A stretch of DNA of 64,000 nt from Sphingomonas crocodyli (GTDB lineage: Bacteria; Pseudomonadota; Alphaproteobacteria; Sphingomonadales; Sphingomonadaceae): NCBI RefSeq assembly GCF_004005865.1, contig NZ_SACN01000001.1, positions 1,984,001 to 2,048,000 on the forward strand, read 5' to 3'. Below are positions 17,050-26,195 of the stretch, one piece after another; the stretch's first letter is position 1; every line of letters begins with the position of its first letter. Made by a program: the position numbers and the translations under genes. Below the pieces are notes generated by a model, which was not told the origin of the DNA, ran no database searches, and was given only the letters and a program-made list of their open reading frames with translations.

Positions 17050-19572
17050 ATGGCGCAGCTGCCGGGAATGCCAAGTCTCGGACAAGGCTGGCTGCACAGC
17101 TATATCGGCGTCGCGGGCGCGGCGGATACGCTGCGCGGCGATGCGGGCCGTGGCGCGCACTGGTGGCACACGCTCTTTGACGGGCTGAGCGAGCTTGCCG
17201 ATGGCGGGCGGCTCGACACGATCCAGCAGCGTATCGCGCGGCAGGTGCAGGAACTCGGCACCGCCTTCCGCCTGCCCGGCGAAGGGCAGGAGCGCCAATG
17301 GCCGCTCTCCGCCGTCCCGCTGCTGATCGGCGAGGATGAGTGGCACGGCATCGCCGAGGGCGTTTCGCAGCGCGCCGAACTGATGGAACGCCTGCTCGGC
17401 GACATCTTCGGTGAGCAGCAGATGGTGCTGAGCGGTGCGGTGCCCGAGGCACTGATCACCGGCAGCCGCGATTTCTGGCGTTCGCAGATCGGGGTGAAGC
17501 CGCCGGGCGGCTATCGCCTGCACATTTACGCCGTCGATCTGGGACGCGACCCGAGCGGCGAGTGGCGCGTGCTGGACGATCATGCGCGCGCGCCCGTGGG
17601 TGCTGGCTATGCACTGGAAAACCGCCTCGCTGCGACCCGCGTGATGGGCAATCTGCAGACGCGCTTGCAGGTCGAACGTCTGGCGGGCTTCTTTTCGGCC
17701 TTCCGCGAAGGTCTGTCGGCGGTGTGCCGCCGGTCCGAACCGCGCATCGGCCTGCTGACGCCGGGCCGCTACAACCAGTCCTATCCCGAACAGGCGCACC
17801 TGGCGCGCTATCTGGGCCTGCTGCTGCTCGAAGGCAGCGATCTGGCGGTGCGCGACGACGGGCTGTTCGTGCGCACGATCGAGGGGATGAAGCGGATCGA
17901 CGCGTTGTGGCGCCGGATCGATTCCAAATATCTCGATCCGCTGGCGTTCGATTCGGGTTCGGCGATCGGCGTGCCGGGGCTGATGGACGCGATGGAGGCG
18001 GGACAGGCCGTCATCGCCAATGCGCCGGGCGCGGGCGTGATCGAAGCCAATGCCTTCGCTGCCTTCCTTCCCGCGCTCGCCCGCCGGCTGATCGGTGAAG
18101 AACTCAAGCTGCCCAATATCGCGACCTGGTGGTGCGGGCAGGATGGGCCGCGCGCCTTTGTCGAGGATAATCTCGACGAACTGCTCATCGGGCCCGCTTT
18201 CCGTGAGGCGCCGATGGGGCTGCGCGGTGGGCGGCCAGTGCTGGGGTCTTCGCTGTCGGCCGTCGATCGCGAACGGCTGCTTGCCGACATGAAGCTGCGC
18301 CCGATGGACTATGTCGGGCAGGAGATCGTCCGCGTCTCGACCACACCCGCGGTTCAGCACGGCGCGATGGTGCCGCGTCCGTTCACCTTGCGGGTCTTCG
18401 CTGCGCGCGATGCGCAGGGGCATTGGACGGTGATGCCCGGCGGCTTCGCGCGGCTGGGCGACGACAGCGACGTGCGCGCGACCGTGATGGGCGAGGGCGC
18501 TTTTTCCGCCGACGTCTGGATCGTGGGGCGCAAGCCCGTGACCGACCAGACATCTTTGCTGCCCTCGCTCGTCCCGATCCGCCGCAATCCGGGCACGTTG
18601 ACGAGCCGTGCGGCCGACAATCTCTACTGGCTCGGCCGCTATCTGGAGCGTGGCGAGTCCACGCTGCGGCTGGTACGCTCGACGCTGGGCGGCAGCATCG
18701 TGGCGGATGGCGGCGCGGCCCTGTTCCCGCTGACGCTCGACCGGCTCGGCTCGCTGCTCGTCTCCACCGGCGCCGCGCGCACGGGGCCGGAGCCCGAGGA
18801 CGATGCCGAGGAGCATGATGTCGACGGCGGCGAGACGCACGACCTGCGCCACCTCGCCTTGCTCGCGCTCGATGGCGATGGTGCGGCCAGCGTCGCCTCG
18901 CTGATCCGCAGCGCGCGGATGATCGCCAGCGTGATGCGCGATCGCCTGTCGGCCGATGTGTGGCGCCTGATCGACGCGCCGCTCCCCCGGCGTTTCTCCG
19001 AAGATGCCGAAGCGACCTTGGCGCGCGCGGTGGAATTGCAGGGGCGCTTCTCCGCGCTGGCGGGTTTGGCGGCCGAGAATATGGGCCGTACTTCCGGTTG
19101 GCGCTTCCACGATCTGGGCCGCCGGGTGGAGCGCGCTTTGATGGTCTGTCGCCTGCTGCGCAGCTTTGCGGGCAAGGATGCGTCGGCGGACGACCTGACG
19201 ACCCTGCTCGACCTCAACGACACGCAGATCAGCTATCGCGCGCGGTATCTGACCGGCCTTGCGGTCGAGCCGGTGCGCGACATGATCGCGCTTGATCCGT
19301 TCAACCCGCGCTCGATCGCCTATCAGGTCGGGCGCATCCGCCAGCACCTCGATCGCCTGCCCACCCTGCGCGACGACGGCATGGCCGAAGCGCATGTCTC
19401 GCTGTCGATCCGGATCGAGGCCGCGGTGCGCACCGCGACCGCCGAGACGCTCGATACCAGCGCGGTGCTGGGGATCGAGAATATGCTCGAGGATCTGTCC
19501 GATGCGATCGGCAAGCGCTTCTTCCTGCAGGGATCGGAAAGCCTGCGCATGGGCGGGATGACATTAGCCTGA
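17050..19572 (+). CDS. Circularly permuted ATP-grasp ligase fused to alpha-E domain
   Basis: An 840-residue fusion. Residues 1 to about 490 are the circularly permuted ATP-grasp type (DUF404/DUF407): the WHTLFDGLSEL start, LLTPGRYNQSYPEQAHLARYLG, VFVRTIEGMKRIDALWRRID-like stretch, DPLAFDSGSAIGVPGL and LKLPNIATWWCG are all recognisable. From about residue 517 (LTSRAADNLYWLGRYLERGE) to the end is the helical alpha-E domain (DUF403), which in many genomes is a separate protein. ATP-grasp enzymes form carboxylate-amine bonds via acyl phosphate, so this is the probable ligase of the operon. The ATG at 17050 has GGGGGA just upstream; 17035 is in frame. Its TGA overlaps the ATG of the next gene by one base. 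Confidence 0.88.
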   Translation: MAQLPGMPSLGQGWLHSYIGVAGAADTLRGDAGRGAHWWHTLFDGLSELADGGRLDTIQQRIARQVQELGTAFRLPGEGQERQWPLSAVPLLIGEDEWHGIAEGVSQRAELMERLLGDIFGEQQMVLSGAVPEALITGSRDFWRSQIGVKPPGGYRLHIYAVDLGRDPSGEWRVLDDHARAPVGAGYALENRLAATRVMGNLQTRLQVERLAGFFSAFREGLSAVCRRSEPRIGLLTPGRYNQSYPEQAHLARYLGLLLLEGSDLAVRDDGLFVRTIEGMKRIDALWRRIDSKYLDPLAFDSGSAIGVPGLMDAMEAGQAVIANAPGAGVIEANAFAAFLPALARRLIGEELKLPNIATWWCGQDGPRAFVEDNLDELLIGPAFREAPMGLRGGRPVLGSSLSAVDRERLLADMKLRPMDYVGQEIVRVSTTPAVQHGAMVPRPFTLRVFAARDAQGHWTVMPGGFARLGDDSDVRATVMGEGAFSADVWIVGRKPVTDQTSLLPSLVPIRRNPGTLTSRAADNLYWLGRYLERGESTLRLVRSTLGGSIVADGGAALFPLTLDRLGSLLVSTGAARTGPEPEDDAEEHDVDGGETHDLRHLALLALDGDGAASVASLIRSARMIASVMRDRLSADVWRLIDAPLPRRFSEDAEATLARAVELQGRFSALAGLAAENMGRTSGWRFHDLGRRVERALMVCRLLRSFAGKDASADDLTTLLDLNDTQISYRARYLTGLAVEPVRDMIALDPFNPRSIAYQVGRIRQHLDRLPTLRDDGMAEAHVSLSIRIEAAVRTATAETLDTSAVLGIENMLEDLSDAIGKRFFLQGSESLRMGGMTLA

Positions 19573-20453
19573 TGCTCTATCAGATCAGCCATAAGACGCG
19601 GTTCCGCTATGCCTTCCCCGTCACGTTCGCGCGCTGCAACCTGCGGCTGAAGCCGATCGAATGGGATGGGCAGCGGCTCGACGGCTTCGATCTGGAGATC
19701 AGCCCGACCGCGAAACTCTCCCAACCCAAGCCGATCGGCTATCTGGGCTTCGTCAGCCGTATGGTGCTGGAGGTGCCGGCGCGCGAGATCCTGATCGAAA
19801 GCAGGATGCGGATCCGGGTCGATCGCGAAGTGCCGGTGCCCGAGGCGGACGACCTGTCCGTCGCCGAAATCGCCAGCCTGGCGCGCGCCAAGGCCGACAA
19901 GCGCCCAGAAAGCCCCGCCAATTATCTCTATCCCTCGCCGTCGATCCCGCTGTTTCAGGCGGCGACCGATTGGGCGGCGGATCTGTTGCGGCCCGATCGG
20001 CCGATCGTCGAGGCGGGGCTGGCGCTCGCCACGCGCATCCATGACGAGTTCGTCTATGATGGCAGCGCCACCACCGTCGATACGCCGCCGGCCGAGGCGT
20101 TCGAGAAGAAGCACGGCGTCTGTCAGGATTTCGCGCAGATCATGGTCGCGGCTTTGCGCGGCCACGGCCTGCCCGCCGCTTACGTCTCGGGCTATTTGCG
20201 CACCGTGCCGCCGCCCGGCAAGGAAAGGCTGATCGGCGCCGATGCGACGCATGCCTGGGCGGCGATCTGGTGCGGGCCGAAGCGCGGTTGGCTGGGCTTC
20301 GATCCGACCAATGCCTGCATGGTGGGACCGGATCATATCATCACCGCGATGGGCCGCGATTATGCGGATGTCGCGCCGATCGACGGCGTGTTCACCGGGC
20401 TGGACGGGCAGAAGGTCGACGTGTCGGTCGACGTGGAGCCTATCGGCCAGTGA
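19572..20453 (+). CDS. Transglutaminase-like cysteine peptidase/amidase
   Basis: A 293-residue protein with the bacterial transglutaminase N-terminal domain (residues 2-85) and a transglutaminase core with triad Cys184 (KHGVCQDFA), His227 (DATHAWA) and Asp244 (GFDPTN). The C-terminal GPDHIITAMGRDYADVAPIDGVF is the classical ending of stand-alone bacterial transglutaminase-like proteins. It is shorter than the first gene of the operon and lacks DUF2126. Translation is coupled to the ATP-grasp gene (TGATG). Together with the ligase it could remove or transfer what the ligase adds. The 3' end overlaps the convergent membrane protein gene by 14 bases. Confidence 0.88.
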   Translation: MLYQISHKTRFRYAFPVTFARCNLRLKPIEWDGQRLDGFDLEISPTAKLSQPKPIGYLGFVSRMVLEVPAREILIESRMRIRVDREVPVPEADDLSVAEIASLARAKADKRPESPANYLYPSPSIPLFQAATDWAADLLRPDRPIVEAGLALATRIHDEFVYDGSATTVDTPPAEAFEKKHGVCQDFAQIMVAALRGHGLPAAYVSGYLRTVPPPGKERLIGADATHAWAAIWCGPKRGWLGFDPTNACMVGPDHIITAMGRDYADVAPIDGVFTGLDGQKVDVSVDVEPIGQ

Positions 20454-21234
20454 CGATCGGCCCCATCGGTGGGGGCGGATAGGCCGACGGCGGCAAGACG
20501 CCACCCGGCGTGCCGGCGGTCACGACCCTGTAAAATGCGGGTCCGGCCGGGCTCAGCACGATCAGGTCGATCGCGATCTGCATCGCCACTATCGTCCCGG
20601 CGCCCCACCACCAGCCGGGATGGACCCGGCCATCGACCCTTAGATCGCGGCGGATGCCGATCAGCGGGAAGATGATGATCGCGGCGAAAACCGCCCAGCC
20701 GGCCGCCGGAATCAGGAACGGCATCGGCAGCAATCGACCAAAGGCCGGTCCCAGCAGGATCGTCATCCCGCAGAACATCAGCCGACGATGCCATTGGGTG
20801 CGCCGGCGCATCACGATCGCCGCCCCGGTCAATCCCGCAAAGGCCAGGATCGTCATCGGATTCATGATCAGAAAGTAGAGCGGCGTGAAGAAAAAGGGCG
20901 CATGGCCCCGCTGCACCATCATGATGGTGACGGCGATCCCCGCCGCAACCATCAGCGGAACCCAGATCAGCGCGATCCAGCCCAGGCGGCGATGCAGCGC
21001 GATGGCGGTCGGATGGCCCGCAAGGAAGCTTTGCGTGACATAAAGGGCGGTCCAGCCGAAGAAGATCAGGGCGTGGGCGTGGACTGTCCACGGCGCCATG
21101 AAGGTCGATCGGCCCAATGCCCATTGCATCGAAAAGCCCAGCACGATGATGCCGGCCATGACGATCGCGCTGATGCGGAAGAAGCGCGCGCTGCTGTCAT
21201 CTTGAAAGTCCCTGCCGATGATCGTCGCCATCAT
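20440..21234 (-). CDS. Integral membrane protein of unknown function
   Basis: About 264 residues from the ATG at 21234, with roughly seven hydrophobic helices. Several histidines sit at or near helix ends (WTVHAHALIFF, GHPTAIALHRRLGW, WHRRLMF, GRVHPGWWW), a pattern seen in small heme-binding or DUF2306-like membrane proteins. I do not recognise a specific family with confidence. The upstream frame is open to 21471, but that extension is basic, unstructured and crosses the 42-residue gene on the other strand. A GGGA lies before 21234. The C-terminus is Pro-rich. It converges on the transglutaminase operon with a 14-base overlap of coding ends. Confidence 0.7.
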   Translation of the reverse strand: MMATIIGRDFQDDSSARFFRISAIVMAGIIVLGFSMQWALGRSTFMAPWTVHAHALIFFGWTALYVTQSFLAGHPTAIALHRRLGWIALIWVPLMVAAGIAVTIMMVQRGHAPFFFTPLYFLIMNPMTILAFAGLTGAAIVMRRRTQWHRRLMFCGMTILLGPAFGRLLPMPFLIPAAGWAVFAAIIIFPLIGIRRDLRVDGRVHPGWWWGAGTIVAMQIAIDLIVLSPAGPAFYRVVTAGTPGGVLPPSAYPPPPMGPIVTGR

Positions 21235-21357
21235 GCTTCCCAAGATATGTCGCCGATATGCAACTGCGTAGCACGACCCGTTCGTCTTCGCGATGGCGCA
21301 CTTGCCAGCATTCGGGCGGCGGGCGCATAAGGTGCGAAGGGGGCGAGGCCGGGGCTG

Positions 21358-21486
21358 ATGCCGAAAATTATAAAAGATATCATCATGACGATCGTGGCCA
21401 TGATCCTGCTGGGGATCGCCAGCGTGCAGTTCTGGCAGAAATACGGACATATCTTCGAAGAGCGTTATCAATCGCCCTACCGTTGA
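21358..21486 (+). CDS. 42-residue putative membrane peptide
   Basis: A short open frame MPKIIKDIIMTIVAMILLG... with a single hydrophobic helix (about residues 8-25) followed by a polar tail containing QFWQKYGHIFEERYQSPYR. The AT-rich start codons differ from the flanking GC-rich spacer, and GGGG lies 5 bases upstream of the ATG. The hydrophobic-then-aromatic/charged composition looks like a real small membrane protein. It lies alone between the divergent membrane protein and egtB, and its stop is 6 bases before the EcfG-type promoter of egtB. No homologue recognised. Confidence 0.5.
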   Translation: MPKIIKDIIMTIVAMILLGIASVQFWQKYGHIFEERYQSPYR

Positions 21487-21492
21487 TCTTTT

Positions 21493-21517
21493 GGAACAAT
21501 TTCAGAAGCTTCGCGTT
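21493..21517 (+). promoter_or_regulatory. EcfG-type stress promoter of egtB
   Basis: GGAAC at 21493-21497 and CGTT at 21514-21517 with a 16-base spacer match the alphaproteobacterial general-stress sigma factor consensus exactly. The ATG at 21526 is only 8 bases after the -10 element, so the egtB message from this promoter would be nearly leaderless. Confidence 0.7.
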
Positions 21518-21525
21518 CGGAATGG

Positions 21526-22779
21526 ATGCTGATCGGGGGAAATCTGCGCGACGATGTGATCCTTGATCGCGAGCATGTGGGCGGGCGTATCTCGCTCGCC
21601 GATCGCTATCGCACGGTCCGTGCGCGCAGCGAGGCGATTGCCGCGCCGCTCAGCCCCGAGGATCAGCAGCTCCAGTCGATGCCCGATGCCAGCCCGACCA
21701 AGTGGCATCTGGCGCATGTCAGCTGGTTCTTCGAAACCTTCCTGCTGGCGCGCGATCCCGCCTATCGGCCGTTCGATCCCGCCTACAAATTCCTGTTCAA
21801 CAGCTATTATGACGCGATCGGTGCGCGCCATCCGCGCCCGCAGCGCGGGCTGCTCAGCCGGCCTACGGTGGCCGAGATCATGGCCTATCGCGCGCATGTC
21901 GATCGCGCGATGCTCGCGCGGATCGACGGGCTTCCCGCCGACCTGATCGAACTGGGTCTCAACCATGAGGAGCAGCATCAGGAACTGATCCTGATGGACA
22001 TCAAGCACGCTTTCTCGATGAACGCGATCGCACCCGCTTATGCCCCACCGGCGGAAGCGTCGGCGGTGGGCGGCGAGGGCGGTTGGACCCGCTTCGATGG
22101 CGGGCTGATCGAGATCGGGCATGACGGCGCAGGCTTCGCCTTCGACAATGAAGGTCCGCGCCATCGCCAGTGGATCGAGCCGTTCCGTCTTGCCGACCGC
22201 CTCGTCACCAATGGCGAATGGGACGCCTTTATCGAGGATGGCGGCTATTCGACCCCGACCCTGTGGCTGTCGGATGGCTGGGCGACTGTCGGCGCCGAAG
22301 GGTGGCGGTCGCCGCTCTACTGGCGCGACGAACGGCGCATCTTCACCCTGCACGGCGAACAGCCGATCGATCCGGCCGCGCCGGTAAGTCACATCAGTTT
22401 TTATGAGGCGGATGCTTTCGCGCGCTGGGCGGGCAAGCGCCTGCCGACCGAGGCGGAGTGGGAGGTCGCCGCGCGCAGCGTCGCGCCCGAGCCGACCGGC
22501 GCCTCGATCGACCCCCGGCCCGCAACCGGCACCGGGCTGCGCCAGATGGCGGGCGCTTTGTGGCAATGGACCGCCAGCGCCTATGCGCCCTATCCCGGTT
22601 TCCGACCGGCCGACGACGCGACGGGCGAATATAACGGCAAGTTCATGTCGGGGCAGATGGTGCTGCGCGGCGGCGCCTGCATAACGCCGCCGGGTCATGC
22701 GCGATCGACCTACCGAAACTTCTTCCCGCCCGCCGCGCGCTGGGCCTTTGCCGGAGTGAGGCTCGCCGATGAAGCTTGA
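21526..22779 (+). CDS. egtB: Ergothioneine biosynthesis iron sulfoxide synthase EgtB
   Basis: EgtB is a mononuclear iron enzyme joining a thiol donor to trimethylhistidine (hercynine) with oxygen. It has 417 residues. An N-terminal DinB-like helical domain holds the iron ligands: a His in WHLAHVSWFFETF (H61 or H64), and H147 and H151 in the HxxxH of NHEEQHQE. The C-terminal FGE-sulfatase-like domain ends with LRGGACITPPGHARSTYRNFFPP and ARWAFAGVRLA. No other start with a better ribosome site was found; the promoter position suggests a leaderless message or a start slightly downstream. egtD overlaps its end by 11 bases. No egtA, egtC or egtE is adjacent, so the thiol donor could be cysteine or gamma-glutamylcysteine made elsewhere, and the lyase must lie elsewhere. 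Confidence 0.92.
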   Translation: MLIGGNLRDDVILDREHVGGRISLADRYRTVRARSEAIAAPLSPEDQQLQSMPDASPTKWHLAHVSWFFETFLLARDPAYRPFDPAYKFLFNSYYDAIGARHPRPQRGLLSRPTVAEIMAYRAHVDRAMLARIDGLPADLIELGLNHEEQHQELILMDIKHAFSMNAIAPAYAPPAEASAVGGEGGWTRFDGGLIEIGHDGAGFAFDNEGPRHRQWIEPFRLADRLVTNGEWDAFIEDGGYSTPTLWLSDGWATVGAEGWRSPLYWRDERRIFTLHGEQPIDPAAPVSHISFYEADAFARWAGKRLPTEAEWEVAARSVAPEPTGASIDPRPATGTGLRQMAGALWQWTASAYAPYPGFRPADDATGEYNGKFMSGQMVLRGGACITPPGHARSTYRNFFPPAARWAFAGVRLADEA

Positions 22780-23761
22780 TCTGTTGGCGACCCGCCCCGA
22801 TGCGCTGGGCCTCGTCCGTTTCCACGACCATGAGCCGCCGCAGGACGATTTCCGCGCGGCCTTGATCGCGGGCATGTCGGCACCGGCCAAGTCGATCCCG
22901 TGCCGCTTCCTCTACGATGCATCGGGTTCGCTGTTGTTCGATCGGATCTGCGAACTGCCCGAATATTATCCGACGCGGACCGAGATCGGCATTCTTGGCG
23001 CGCATGCGGCCGAGATGGCGGCGGCGATCGGCCCCAATGCGCAGATCGTCGAACTGGGCAGCGGATCGAGCGCCAAGATCGGCCTGCTGCTCGACGCGCT
23101 CGATGCGCCGCGCAGCTATGTGCCGATCGATATTTCCCGCGAACATCTGCTCGGCGCGGCGCAGGCGATCCAGCAGCGATACCCCGCGCTGCAGGTCGAG
23201 GCAGTGTGCGCCGATTTCGCGCAGGAATTCGATCTGCCGGCCAACGATGGCGGCGGGCCGCGCGTCTGCTTCTATCCGGGGTCGACGATCGGCAATCTGA
23301 CGCCGCCCGATGCGCTCGCCTTCCTCACCCAATGGGCGCAGAGGCTGGGGCAGGGCGCGCTGATGATCATCGGCGTCGATCTGCGCAAGGATGCCGCGAT
23401 CCTCGAACCGGCCTATGACGATGCGCAAGGTGTGACGGCGCGGTTCAGCCTGAACATGCTGGCGCGTGCCAATCGCGAACTCGGCACCGATTTCGACGTG
23501 TCGCGCTTCCGCCACCGCGCGGTCTATCATGCGGATACGGGCCGGGTCGGGATCGATCTGGTCTCGCAGGCCGATCAGACCGTCCACCTCGATCATCATC
23601 GTTTCCCGATTGCGGAGGGCGAGGCGATTCATATCGAGGATAGCTGGAAATATCACATCGACGGTTTTCAGGCGCTCGCGGCCGAAGCCGGCTTCACGGC
23701 CCGTCGCGTCTGGACCGACGATGCGCAGCTGTTCAGCGTGCACCTGCTGGAAGTCGCCTGA
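22769..23761 (+). CDS. egtD: L-histidine N-alpha-methyltransferase EgtD
   Basis: EgtD trimethylates histidine with three SAM to give hercynine, the first step of ergothioneine synthesis. The protein is 330 residues, the usual length. Recognisable features are the N-terminal SIPCRFLYDASGSLLFDRICELPEYYPTRTE, the SAM motif IVELGSGSSAKIGLLLDAL, the FYPGSTIGNLTP loop, and the C-terminal SWKYHIDGFQALAAEAGF characteristic of the EgtD family. The ATG at 22769 lies inside the last codons of egtB (11-base overlap), so the two genes are translationally coupled and share the stress promoter. rnhB begins 21 bases later on the same strand. Confidence 0.94.
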   Translation: MKLDLLATRPDALGLVRFHDHEPPQDDFRAALIAGMSAPAKSIPCRFLYDASGSLLFDRICELPEYYPTRTEIGILGAHAAEMAAAIGPNAQIVELGSGSSAKIGLLLDALDAPRSYVPIDISREHLLGAAQAIQQRYPALQVEAVCADFAQEFDLPANDGGGPRVCFYPGSTIGNLTPPDALAFLTQWAQRLGQGALMIIGVDLRKDAAILEPAYDDAQGVTARFSLNMLARANRELGTDFDVSRFRHRAVYHADTGRVGIDLVSQADQTVHLDHHRFPIAEGEAIHIEDSWKYHIDGFQALAAEAGFTARRVWTDDAQLFSVHLLEVA

Positions 23762-23782
23762 GCTAGCCGCTAGGACGGCCCC

Positions 23783-24391
23783 ATGAAGGGGCCAAATTTC
23801 GAACTGGAAATCGCACATCCCATGCCGCTCGCCGGGGTCGACGAGGCCGGTCGCGGTCCGCTGGCGGGGCCGGTGGTTGCGGCCGCGGTGATCCTCGATC
23901 GCGATTGCGTGCCCGCGGGCATCAACGATTCCAAGAAATTGAGCGCCGAAGCGCGGGCGCGGCTATGTGCCGAGATCATGGCCTGCGCGCGCGTTGGCAT
24001 CGGTATCGCGAGCGTCGAGGAGATCGACGAGATCAACATATTGTGGGCATCGATGCTCGCGATGGAGCGCGCCGTGGCGGCGCTGTCGATCGCGCCCGCA
24101 ATGATCCTGGTCGACGGCAATCGCTGCCCGAAATGGTCGCACCGTTCGGTCGCGGTGGTGGGCGGCGACGCCCTGTGCCTGTCGATCGCGGCGGCATCGA
24201 TCATCGCGAAGGAAGAACGCGACCGCATCATGATCGAACATGATGCGGTCCATCCCGGCTATGGCTGGTCGTCGAACAAGGGTTACGGCACACCCGCGCA
24301 TCTCGACGGGCTTCGCCGCCTCGGCCCGACCCCGCTCCACCGCCGCAGCTTCGCGCCGGTCGCGCAGTACAACATGTTCGCGGCGGAGTAA
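23783..24391 (+). CDS. rnhB: Ribonuclease HII
   Basis: RNase HII cuts RNA in RNA-DNA hybrids and excises single ribonucleotides from DNA. The protein has 202 residues. The metal-binding start of the fold, GVDEAGRGPLAGPVVAAAV, has D20 and E21; a third acidic residue lies in MILVDGNRCP (about residue 112) and the fourth in HDAVHPGYGW, preceded by AASIIAKEERDRIM. The C-terminal GYGTPAHLDGLRRLGPTPLHRRSFAPV binds substrate. The ATG at 23783 gives a short N-terminal extension; an ATG at 23822 is also possible. It follows egtD closely and converges on the membrane protein gene. Confidence 0.95.
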   Translation: MKGPNFELEIAHPMPLAGVDEAGRGPLAGPVVAAAVILDRDCVPAGINDSKKLSAEARARLCAEIMACARVGIGIASVEEIDEINILWASMLAMERAVAALSIAPAMILVDGNRCPKWSHRSVAVVGGDALCLSIAAASIIAKEERDRIMIEHDAVHPGYGWSSNKGYGTPAHLDGLRRLGPTPLHRRSFAPVAQYNMFAAE

Positions 24392-24411
24392 TTAGAGTGG
24401 GGAGGGTGTGA

Positions 24412-24771
24412 CTAGACCCCCGTCACATCCCGAAAATAGGCGATGCACCCCCGGTTGAAGCCCCAGCTGTCGGTCGGGCATTCATCCGGCGAGGCCAGAT
24501 TGCGACGGCCCGCCCAGCGATAGCCGAGGTCGCGTTCGGAACAGCCGCTGCACCCTTCGTCATAGGCGGCGGGCTGGTAATAGCCTTCGCCATAGCCGCC
24601 GCTGCCCGGCGCATAGGGGTTATGCTCTAGGCCCGCGGCAACCGCCTGCGATCCGAAACGCTGGGTGCTCATCCCACTGACGGTGGCGGTGCCGCCAACG
24701 ACGCCGACGAAGATCGCGCCGATCGCGAACAATGCGGGGGTGGCGTAGCGGCGCACGGCAGGAGGCAGCAT
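24412..24771 (-). CDS. Membrane-anchored small protein under a stress promoter
   Basis: A 119-residue protein with an N-terminal hydrophobic helix (about residues 11-31, YATPALFAIGAIFVGVVGG) and a Gly/Tyr/Cys-rich exported part: YAPGSGGYGEGYYQPAAYDEGCSGCSERDLGYRW, then two more Cys near the end. It is unrecognised but has the look of a sphingomonad envelope protein with two possible disulfides. The frame is open upstream to a GTG at 24999. The ATG at 24771 is preferred because AAGGGA lies 8 bases before it and a perfect EcfG-type promoter (24805-24829) lies 33 bases upstream, inside the longer frame. Confidence 0.7.
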   Translation of the reverse strand: MLPPAVRRYATPALFAIGAIFVGVVGGTATVSGMSTQRFGSQAVAAGLEHNPYAPGSGGYGEGYYQPAAYDEGCSGCSERDLGYRWAGRRNLASPDECPTDSWGFNRGCIAYFRDVTGV

Positions 24772-24804
24772 CTCTCCGGTCCCTTTTGCCCACTCCCCGT
24801 CCAT

Positions 24805-24829
24805 AACGACGGCCACAAGCCTGCGTTCC
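24805..24829 (-). promoter_or_regulatory. EcfG-type stress promoter of the 119-residue membrane protein
   Basis: On the minus strand, GGAAC (24829-24825), a 16-base spacer and CGTT (24808-24805). This is a perfect match. The -10 element is 33 bases from the ATG at 24771, leaving room for the AAGGGA ribosome site. Confidence 0.72.
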
Positions 24830-24846
24830 GGCAAAATCGACGAGGT

Positions 24847-26177
<1,331 letters not shown>

Positions 26178-26195
26178 AATCGCTAAAGGGCGGGG

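Noticed and set aside
16999..19395. A 798-codon minus-strand open frame opposite the ATP-grasp gene
   Set aside because: Low-complexity Arg/Ala/Asp-rich translation without any recognisable fold; the plus strand carries the ATP-grasp and alpha-E signatures.
20440..21486. anbu or other proteasome-like peptidase next to the transglutaminase operon
   Set aside because: The flanking genes are a MocR/LysE unit and a membrane protein; no Ntn-hydrolase motif was seen.
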